Source: Deltaproteobacteria bacterium
GTDB lineage: Bacteria; Desulfobacterota; DSM-4660; Desulfatiglandales; Desulfatiglandaceae
Length of the DNA: 5,552 bases
Assembly: GCA_021159525.1 (NCBI GenBank)
Contig: JAGHEC010000326.1
Span: 1 to 5,552 of the forward strand
Direction of reading: 5' to 3'
Shown here: positions 1 to 5,367 of the stretch, in pieces
How the letters are laid out: each line of letters begins with the position of its first letter
Numbering within the stretch: the stretch's first letter is position 1
Position numbers and translations under genes: made by a program
Notes under the pieces: model-generated
Told to the model about the DNA's origin: nothing
Databases searched by the model: none
What the model saw: the letters and a program-made list of their open reading frames with translations, nothing else

Positions 1-2
1 GA

Positions 3-1124
3 AATATGTTGGGCCATGTACAACGGCAGATGAATCAGGAGTCGAACCGGCAGGCCGAAACCGCAAAGGGGCTGCAAAAGGTCACGCAGACCATCACAAG
101 AATCTCCGACGAGATGCAGCGAAACGTCATGGAGATGCGGATGGTCCCTGTCCGCACTGTTTTCCAGAAGTTCCCCAGGATTGTCCGGGATATTTCACGA
201 AGGACCGGCAAGAAGGTTGACATCATTCTCCAGGGCGAAGACACCGAGATCGACAAGGGAATCGCCGAGGATATCGGAGACCCGCTGGTCCATATCATCC
301 GCAATTCGGTGGATCACGGTATCGAGCGGCCCGAAGCCCGCCTGAAGGCGGGAAAACCGGAACGTGGAACCGTCATCTTGAGGGCGGCCCATGAGGGAAA
401 CCTTATCGTCATTGACATTATTGACGACGGGGCCGGGATGGATCCGGATGTCATCCTGAACAAGGCCCTGGAAAAGGGCATGATTACCCCTGAAAAGGCC
501 GGGGAGATGAGCCGGGAAGCAATATTCAACCTGATCTTCATGCCCGGTTTCAGTACGGCCGGGGAGATCACCGATATATCCGGCCGGGGGGTCGGGATGG
601 ACGTGGTGAGGACCAATCTCAGTAAATTAAAGGGAAATGTCAGGGTGACTTCCGACCTCGGCCGGGGGACGCATGTTCGTTTGGAGGCGCCCCTGACCCT
701 CGCGCTCATTGAGGCCATGCTCGTGGGTTCCGGAGGCAATATGTATGCGATTCCAGTTGAGGCGATCAGGGAGACGCTAAAGGTGAAGGCCTCCGAGATC
801 AAATCCTTGATGAAGAAGAAGGCCTTTGTCCACCGTGGGGATGTGCTCGGTCTCGAGATGCTCTCTCACCTCATCAATCCTTCACAGAACGGTCATGGAA
901 CGGAAAAGGGCGAAGATATTCCCGTCCTCATCCTGGAGGCGGGAAGTGAACGCATCGGGATCGCGGTGGAAAGGCTTTACCGGAAAGAGGAGATTGTCAT
1001 CAAGCCCTTGCCCGATTACCTGGCCGGGCTTCCGGGACTTTCTGGGGCATCCATCATGGGTGACGGCAAGGCCATCCTCATACTGGAACCGGCCGAACTG
1101 ATCGCCATGGCAACCCGTCGCTAA
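3..1124 (+). CDS. cheA: CheA-type chemotaxis histidine kinase, 5'-truncated by the window edge
   Basis: C-terminal portion of a CheA sensor kinase, which in the family autophosphorylates a His in its P1 domain and passes phosphate to CheY-like receivers in a complex with CheW and chemoreceptors. The frame is open to the left edge, so the first ATG at 6 is probably internal; P1 and P2 must lie upstream. Counting from that ATG, residues 1-60 are the P3 dimerisation helices, ending in the typical MRMVPV segment. The P4 ATPase domain follows, with the N box HIIRNSVDHGIE (96-107), the G1 box DDGAGMD (140-146), the G2 box GRGVGMDVV (193-201) and the end of the domain near GRGTHVRLEAPLTLA (219-233). 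A CheW-like P5 domain fills about 235-367. All ATP-binding motifs are intact, so the kinase core should be active. No CheW, CheY or receptor gene is visible here. Only 4 bases separate it from the phosphatase gene. Confidence 0.95.
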   Translation, partial: NMLGHVQRQMNQESNRQAETAKGLQKVTQTITRISDEMQRNVMEMRMVPVRTVFQKFPRIVRDISRRTGKKVDIILQGEDTEIDKGIAEDIGDPLVHIIRNSVDHGIERPEARLKAGKPERGTVILRAAHEGNLIVIDIIDDGAGMDPDVILNKALEKGMITPEKAGEMSREAIFNLIFMPGFSTAGEITDISGRGVGMDVVRTNLSKLKGNVRVTSDLGRGTHVRLEAPLTLALIEAMLVGSGGNMYAIPVEAIRETLKVKASEIKSLMKKKAFVHRGDVLGLEMLSHLINPSQNGHGTEKGEDIPVLILEAGSERIGIAVERLYRKEEIVIKPLPDYLAGLPGLSGASIMGDGKAILILEPAELIAMATRR

Positions 1125-1128
1125 GCAA

Positions 1129-1935
1129 TTGAAGAAGATGCAAAAAGCCCTCTTGCAAAAGACCGAGGCCCTGGCCGGCGCGCTGAAGAAGATGCAGGAC
1201 CATCAGGCGGAAGCCGAGCAGGAATTGAACGAGGCCAGAAGGATGCAGGACAGTCTTCTTCCCAAGCCTGCCAATCACGGATGCGGTTTCAAATTCGAAT
1301 TCATGGTTGAGCCTTCAGAGAAAATGGGAGGCGATCACATCGATATCATTGATATGGGAGGATCCAGAAAGGGAGTGTTCCTCTCCGATGTTTCGGGGCA
1401 CGGGATGCCGGCCGGCTTTATCAGCGGCATGGTTCATGCTTACTTGCACGCGCGATTCGATCCGGGTGTGAACATCGCCTCATTTGTACGAAGGCTCAAC
1501 GATTACATGTATCATTATACCCCGCCGGAGATCTATCTGGCTGTCTTTACGGGGGTGCTCGATATGGAAACGGGCGACCTTGAATATATTCTGGCGGCCC
1601 TCCCCGAACCCGTGATGTATAGAAACGGGAAAGGGGCCTGTTTCCTGCCGGGATCCGAATCCCCCGTACTGGGGCTTTACCAGGATATTTCGTGTCCGAT
1701 ATCCCGGATCCGGCTCGACGCGGGGGATGCCCTCTATGTGTATTCCGACGGCCTGAGCGACCCCTTTTCCGATCCGGATGCCGATCCCGTCTCCATGGAG
1801 ATGCTGATAGCGCGATATCACCTCAATCACCGGAAAGAAGGCCTGAGATGGTTCTTGAACCAGGCTGTCATGCACAATGGAAAGGAATTGCCAAGCGACG
1901 ACTTGTCTATCCTGTTGATCAGTCGTGATGCTTAG
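1129..1935 (+). CDS. PP2C/SpoIIE-family serine phosphatase (RsbU-like)
   Basis: Predicted metal-dependent Ser/Thr phosphatase of the SpoIIE/RsbU type, which usually dephosphorylates a STAS-domain anti-sigma antagonist. Residues 1-40 are a Lys/Glu/Gln-rich coiled coil ending in the characteristic ARRMQDSLLP (36-45) that precedes this domain in RsbU-like proteins. Metal-site acidic residues are present: GGDHID (67-72), DVSGHGMPAG (87-96), YSDG (205-208) and SDDLS (256-260). The usual NAGHP segment is replaced by LAALP (155-159), an odd substitution away from the metal ligands. At 268 aa it has no sensor or receiver domain of its own, unlike many relatives. The frame begins with TTG at 1129, 4 bases after the cheA stop; ATG at 1138 is an equally possible start. 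Neither has a clear Shine-Dalgarno, so translation is probably coupled to cheA. Its likely counterpart kinase is encoded next door at 1948-2781. Confidence 0.9.
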   Translation: MKKMQKALLQKTEALAGALKKMQDHQAEAEQELNEARRMQDSLLPKPANHGCGFKFEFMVEPSEKMGGDHIDIIDMGGSRKGVFLSDVSGHGMPAGFISGMVHAYLHARFDPGVNIASFVRRLNDYMYHYTPPEIYLAVFTGVLDMETGDLEYILAALPEPVMYRNGKGACFLPGSESPVLGLYQDISCPISRIRLDAGDALYVYSDGLSDPFSDPDADPVSMEMLIARYHLNHRKEGLRWFLNQAVMHNGKELPSDDLSILLISRDA

Positions 1936-1947
1936 GACCTGAAGACG

Positions 1948-2781
1948 ATGAACGGCAAATTGATGATTGTCGAAAATGAGGCAGGGACCCGTTTATGGAT
2001 GGCGGAACTACTGAGGTCCAATGGTTATGAGATCCGTGAGGCATCCTCTTTTCATGAGGCCCTGAGACTGCTGGACCGGGAGGAGATTGATATGGTGATC
2101 TCCAGCGTCGGGATGCCGGACGGATCAGGCATTGAGTTAGCCGAGGTCGTAAAGAAAAGGCGACCCCGGACCAGGCTGGCCCTTATGGCCGGAGACGATG
2201 TCGAGGCCCATGCCATCAAGGGAATCCGATCGGGTGCGGATTTCTATCTCACGAAACCGTTTGCAGGGGTGGATCTCCTGGAAACTGTTCAAAATATGGC
2301 AGAGTTGAAACCGGAAGCCGCAAGGATCGACATTGATGGAGCCCGTCCGGGATGGTATGAGTTTGTTATTACGTCATCAGAGGATGCCCTGATCAGGCTC
2401 CAGTCGTTTCTCAATGCCATCCTGAAAAACGTCCTTGACGAGGAACGATTCTGGGATGTGCATTTTGCGATCAGCGAACTGGGCCGGAACGCCGTGGAGT
2501 GGGGCAACCGCTTTGACATCGAATCCGTGGTAAAGCTCTCGATCGGGATTAAGGACAATGCCGTGACCATTAAGATTGAAGATGAGGGAGATGGGTTTGA
2601 CGTGCGGCAGATCCTTCAAACGCTTGAGGCAACACCCCTCCCGGAGCTGGAAGAGAAACGCATGGCTGAATCCAAACGGCCGGGCGGTATGGGAATTCGT
2701 ATAATCAATGAGACTGCCGACCGACTTATCTTTAACAAAGAAGGAAATATGGTCTTGATGCAATTTTTTGCCGGGGATTAG
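1948..2781 (+). CDS. Degenerate receiver domain fused to RsbW-like (HATPase_c_2) kinase/anti-sigma domain
   Basis: Two-domain protein of 277 aa. Residues 4-118 have a CheY-like receiver fold, recognisable from LMIVENE (5-11), MPDGSG (56-61) and YLTKPF (100-105). The acidic pair is E9/N10 instead of DD, the phosphoacceptor position is Ser53 (codon AGC at 2104), and the switch Thr/Ser is replaced by Met80 or Ala81; only Lys103 is kept. Residues about 145-275 form a GHKL ATPase of the RsbW/SpoIIAB kind: N box with E177 and N181 (ELGRNAVEWGN), G1 box DEGDGFD (212-218) and glycine motif RPGGMGIRII (244-253). The ATP site looks competent. By family it would phosphorylate a STAS protein or bind a sigma factor; the target is not visible. 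The start has AGGA at 1934-1937, 10 bases upstream, overlapping the preceding stop. The adjacent phosphatase gene suggests a partner-switching pair. Confidence 0.9.
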   Translation: MNGKLMIVENEAGTRLWMAELLRSNGYEIREASSFHEALRLLDREEIDMVISSVGMPDGSGIELAEVVKKRRPRTRLALMAGDDVEAHAIKGIRSGADFYLTKPFAGVDLLETVQNMAELKPEAARIDIDGARPGWYEFVITSSEDALIRLQSFLNAILKNVLDEERFWDVHFAISELGRNAVEWGNRFDIESVVKLSIGIKDNAVTIKIEDEGDGFDVRQILQTLEATPLPELEEKRMAESKRPGGMGIRIINETADRLIFNKEGNMVLMQFFAGD

Positions 2782-2784
2782 CGC

Positions 2785-3633
2785 ATGGAGCCTCTCAGTT
2801 TTCAGCGTCTCGCCGAGGGCGTCAGAGACAATACCCTCCTGCCCTCCTTACCCGCGGCAGTGCTTGCCGCTCAACGACTCGTCAACAATCCGGAAAGCTC
2901 CATAAATCAGATCGCATCTCTGCTGGAAGCCGATCCCTCGATGACGTTAAAGCTACTTAAAGTCGCCAACTCCGCCTATTACGGAATGAGACGCAGGATC
3001 GACAGCATCGTGACGGCGCTGATCGTCCTGGGTCTCAGAACAACCAATCAACTCCTTCAAACCGTGGGGATCATATCCGCGTTTTCCGGTCGGGTTGAGC
3101 CCGATTTCCTCCAGGATCTTACAAGCCGCTCGGTCCTTGTGGCCATGGCCTGCTCCGTCATTGCCGATGTCGCGGGATCGCGATTCAACGGCGTCGAGTA
3201 CACGGCAGGACTGCTTCATGACATGGGACATGCCGCGATCCACGTCATTGCCCCGGAACATGCGGGGTTGTTGAAAGAAATGGGAGATCCTTTCACCATG
3301 GGATGTGAGAAAGAACAGGCCCTCATCGGGGCGGACCACTGTCAGGTCGGAAAGCTTCTGGCCGAGGCATGGGGTCTTCCTGATATCGTCGCCGAATGTA
3401 TGGCGACCCACCATCGGTCACTGGACGGGGATAAGAAATTAACCATCCCCGGCCTTGTTCGGTTTGCGGTCTATCTAACGCCCTGTCTCGCCCGGGAAGA
3501 ACCAGGAGAAACAGCCCATGTCCCTTTACCGGAAGGGCATTTTGCGTCCGTCCTATCACTGGATGATATTCTCCATGCAGTGAAAGATCGCCTGGATGAG
3601 GTCGGAGAAATTAAAGACCTTCTCATCAGTTAA
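2785..3633 (+). CDS. HDOD-domain signalling protein
   Basis: A 282-aa protein made almost entirely of one HDOD (HD-related output) domain, a module common in proteobacterial signalling whose biochemical activity is usually unknown. The opening LLPSLPAAV (18-26) matches the family's LP.LP signature, followed by LLEADPSMTLKLLKVANSAYYG (47-67 region), then SIVTALIVLGL (74-84). The HD-like core is GLLHDMGH (142-149), with H145 and D146, then IGADHCQVGKLLAEAWGLP (181-199) and the HH pair at 209-210, so more of the ancestral HD residues survive than in many members. There is no transmembrane segment, receiver or GGDEF/EAL domain. GGGGA at 2773-2777, seven bases before the ATG, is a plausible ribosome-binding site inside the end of the upstream gene; the intergenic gap is 3 bases. 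It is the last clear gene of the operon. In the family, HDOD proteins often act downstream of receivers or chemosensory kinases; that role here is inference. Confidence 0.93.
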   Translation: MEPLSFQRLAEGVRDNTLLPSLPAAVLAAQRLVNNPESSINQIASLLEADPSMTLKLLKVANSAYYGMRRRIDSIVTALIVLGLRTTNQLLQTVGIISAFSGRVEPDFLQDLTSRSVLVAMACSVIADVAGSRFNGVEYTAGLLHDMGHAAIHVIAPEHAGLLKEMGDPFTMGCEKEQALIGADHCQVGKLLAEAWGLPDIVAECMATHHRSLDGDKKLTIPGLVRFAVYLTPCLAREEPGETAHVPLPEGHFASVLSLDDILHAVKDRLDEVGEIKDLLIS

Positions 3634-3857
3634 TGCAAAGCTTCCCGGTGCGGTCAATGCCGATCTGCCATCCGGGCATCAATATACGTTTGTCGAACAA
3701 TCAATTTGATGATGGAAAGGGAAGAGCGGTTTTTTTACAGGAACATTGTTTTGATTGTCCTGCGCGTAACAGCTCAATAAATGGGGGCAGAAGGGTTTTT
3801 CTGACGCGACTGCCGGGAGGGCGCCGTCTCTTTCGCTGTTATCCCCCTAATTATTGA
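3633..3857 (+). CDS. Doubtful small open frame in the convergent intergenic region
   Basis: A 74-codon frame whose ATG overlaps the TAA stop of the HDOD gene (TAATG), an arrangement compatible with coupled translation. Against it: no Shine-Dalgarno, no recognisable domain, third-position GC that looks lower than in the operon genes, and a 3' half made of the long palindrome 3766-3865. It also runs 11 bases into the opposite-strand regulator gene. A cluster of cysteines (C12, C39, C42 and one near the end) is the only notable feature. It is most likely a chance frame. Confidence 0.15.
   Translation: MQSFPVRSMPICHPGINIRLSNNQFDDGKGRAVFLQEHCFDCPARNSSINGGRRVFLTRLPGGRRLFRCYPPNY
3766..3787 (+). repeat. 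Degenerate repeat copy (a), left arm of an intergenic palindrome
   Basis: Reads GTAACAGCTCAATAA followed by ATGGGGG. It matches the reverse complement of 3843-3865 (GTATCAGCTCAATAA, then TTAGGGGG) with one internal mismatch near the start and a one-base slip before the G run. The two arms enclose about 55 bases containing smaller hairpins (CAGAA at 3788-3792 pairing with TTCTG at 3799-3803). Confidence 0.7.
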
Positions 3858-3865
3858 GCTGATAC
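3832..3865 (-). repeat. 34-base repeat copy (b), spanning the regulator stop codon
   Basis: On the minus strand this runs from GTATC through CTCAATAATTAGGGGGATAAC to GCGAA. It encodes the regulator's last codons (YQLNN, stop TAG at 3849-3847) and continues 15 bases beyond. It is 31/34 identical to 5375-5408 in inverted orientation, and is the right arm of the palindrome with 3766-3787. Confidence 0.85.
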
Positions 3866-5238
3866 TCCTGCGCGATATCTTTTAAGGAAAACCCCAATTC
3901 CTTCATCTTTGCATAAAAGTTCTTCTTGTGCATGCCGGTAATTTCAAGGGCCTTTTGAAGCTTTCCGCCCGAGGCCATCAGGATCTGGAAAAAATACTTC
4001 CTGTCAAACGCATTAAGCGCCCTGGCTTTTTCCCTTTGATAGGAGCCAATCGTCTTACAGCCCTTGATCCCGATGCAACGCGCGACATCACGATACCGGA
4101 TCTCGCCATCCGGCGACAGATCGCAGAGCAGGTGGATCGTATGTTTTAATTCTCTTACATTGCCCGGCCATTCATGGTCGGTGAGGGCGGAAATGACATC
4201 CTGCGAAACATGAAAGGAGCGGTTACGCTGTGAGGCCAGGATCTCCAGGAAGTGCCAGACAAGCGGAGGAATATCTTCGGGATGCTTTCGGAGCGGAACG
4301 GTCCGGATACCGGCTCCGCGAACCCGGTAATAGAGATCCGTTCTGAATCGATTCTCCCGGCACATCTTTTCAAGGTCGCGGTTTGTGGCCGCGATGATCC
4401 GGATATCCGCCATGCGCAGCTCGGACTCCCCGACCTTCGTGTATTCACCCGTATCCAGGAACCGGAGGAGTTTGGATTGCAAAGATAAAGGCAATTCTCC
4501 GATTTCGTCGAGAAAGAGGGTCCCGCCTTCTGCTGACCCGACATAGCCCCTCGTGCTCCTCTTGGCATCGGTAAATGCGCCGGAGGCATGGCCGAACAAC
4601 TCGCTTTCCGCGATACTGCCGAGGGTGGCGCAGTTGACGGGCAGGAAAGGCCTGTGTTGCTTCCTGCTCTGATCGTGTATTTCTCTTGCAATCAACTCCT
4701 TGCCGGTCCCGGTCTCCCCTTCAATGAGCACCGGCAGGTCCGAAGCCGCCAAGCGGGAAATCTCTCTCTTCAAGTGTTGGCAGGCGCGAGAGATGCCGAC
4801 GATAGGGCTGCCGTGCGTTCTGTTCCGGGCATTTTCCATCAGTGCCCGCTGGACTCTCATTGAATACAGGGCCGCGTAAACCATGTAAACGACCTGTTCG
4901 ATGCTGAAGGGCTTAAAGAGAAAATGAGAGATTCCCATGTCCTTGCAGGCGTTAATCCTGGCCTCATTTGGTTTCCCGGTCATCATCACGATCTCGACAT
5001 TCATCAAATTGTTTTTTATCTGGGAGGCGACCTGGATGCCGTCCATTTCAGGCATAAGGATGTCCAGGAGAACGAGATCGAAATCCTGACGATTTAGAAG
5101 AAGGAGGGCCTTGCCGGGGGAATCACACACATGCACATCATACCCTTCCCTCCTCAGGCCGACCGAAATCACATCCAGGATGCCAGGCTCGTCATCAATC
5201 GCCAGAATTCGCGCGCGCTGTTTATTGTTCGATCCCAT
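3847..5238 (-). CDS. NtrC-family sigma-54-dependent response regulator
   Basis: Complete 463-aa bacterial enhancer-binding protein that would activate sigma-54 RNA polymerase after phosphorylation. The receiver (about 10-125) is intact: D15/D16 acidic pair, phosphoacceptor D59 in LLDILMP, T87 and K109. The AAA+ domain (about 145-370) has Walker A GETGTGKE (174-181), the sigma-54 contact loop as GAFTDA (220-225; the usual form is GAFTGA), Walker B LFLDEIGELP (241-250), arginine-finger region RFRTDLYYRV (297-306) and WPGNVREL (358-365). A Fis-type helix-turn-helix occupies about 415-450. A 13-residue tail after the HTH ends in YQLNN, encoded by a repeat that recurs at 5375-5408. The ATG is supported by GGGGAG on the minus strand at 5244-5249, five bases upstream. 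A sigma-54 promoter lies at 5322-5337. No partner histidine kinase is adjacent. It converges with the operon on the plus strand. Confidence 0.96.
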   Translation of the reverse strand: MGSNNKQRARILAIDDEPGILDVISVGLRREGYDVHVCDSPGKALLLLNRQDFDLVLLDILMPEMDGIQVASQIKNNLMNVEIVMMTGKPNEARINACKDMGISHFLFKPFSIEQVVYMVYAALYSMRVQRALMENARNRTHGSPIVGISRACQHLKREISRLAASDLPVLIEGETGTGKELIAREIHDQSRKQHRPFLPVNCATLGSIAESELFGHASGAFTDAKRSTRGYVGSAEGGTLFLDEIGELPLSLQSKLLRFLDTGEYTKVGESELRMADIRIIAATNRDLEKMCRENRFRTDLYYRVRGAGIRTVPLRKHPEDIPPLVWHFLEILASQRNRSFHVSQDVISALTDHEWPGNVRELKHTIHLLCDLSPDGEIRYRDVARCIGIKGCKTIGSYQREKARALNAFDRKYFFQILMASGGKLQKALEITGMHKKNFYAKMKELGFSLKDIAQEYQLNN

Positions 5239-5240
5239 AA

Positions 5241-5249
5241 CTTCTCCCC
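5241..5249 (-). promoter_or_regulatory. Ribosome-binding site of the NtrC-type regulator
   Basis: The minus strand reads GGGGAGAAG here. The GGGGAG core ends 5 bases before the ATG at 5238-5236. It is the strongest Shine-Dalgarno in front of any full-length gene in the window and fixes the start. Confidence 0.75.
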
Positions 5250-5321
5250 GGTTCTGAAGGGTTTAGGGCCCTGAAAAGCGCCGGCAGGCTTAGGCACTGT
5301 CTACGTCGACATACTAATTTA

Positions 5322-5337
5322 AGCAATTTATGTGCCA
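5322..5337 (-). promoter_or_regulatory. Sigma-54 (-24/-12) promoter of the NtrC-type regulator
   Basis: The minus strand reads TGGCACATAAATTGCT. This matches the sigma-54 consensus TGGCAC-N5-TTGC(A/T), with GG and GC separated by exactly 10 bases. Transcription would start near 5311, giving a leader of about 73 bases before the ATG at 5238. The promoter faces the sigma-54 activator gene directly, so autoregulation or activation by a sister regulator is likely (inference). Confidence 0.8.
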
Positions 5338-5350
5338 CTTCGGATCAATA

Positions 5351-5364
5351 TCTCCTGAAGGAGA
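5351..5364. repeat. Perfect short palindrome TCTCCT-GA-AGGAGA
   Basis: Six-base perfect arms around a GA centre, lying 13 bases upstream of the -24 element of the sigma-54 promoter. On the plus strand its right half also supplies the Shine-Dalgarno AAGGAG for the small frame at 5368. It could be an operator or simply the ribosome-binding site. Confidence 0.45.
5358..5363 (+). promoter_or_regulatory. Shine-Dalgarno AAGGAG before the frame at 5368
   Basis: A near-perfect ribosome-binding core followed by a 4-base spacer and ATG at 5368. It is the main reason to take the small plus-strand frame seriously. Confidence 0.4.
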
Positions 5365-5367
5365 AAC

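Noticed and set aside
314..802. Long minus-strand frame opposite cheA (162 aa)
   Set aside because: It lies wholly within strongly supported cheA coding sequence, and its translation has no recognisable domain.
2953..3414. Minus-strand 153-aa frame opposite the HDOD gene
   Set aside because: Antisense shadow of a well-supported HDOD domain with no independent start signal or domain.
3719..3736. T-run (seven T at 3730-3736) after GGGAAGAGCGG as an intrinsic terminator of the operon
   Set aside because: No adjacent hairpin precedes the T-run. The only complement, CTTCCC near 3640, is about 70 bases away.
3766..3865. Integron attC site or cassette boundary
   Set aside because: The GTTATCC and ATAAC ends do not fit the GTTRRRY / RYYYAAC core pair, and no integrase is present.
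4155..4691. Minus-strand 178-aa frame inside the regulator gene
   Set aside because: It is an alternative frame of the AAA+ coding region, Ser/Arg/Pro-rich and without motifs.
5290..5319. Sigma-70 promoter (TTAGGC / TACTAAT) for the frame at 5368
   Set aside because: The -35 match is poor and the spacing of about 14 to 17 bases is ambiguous; not distinguishable from chance.
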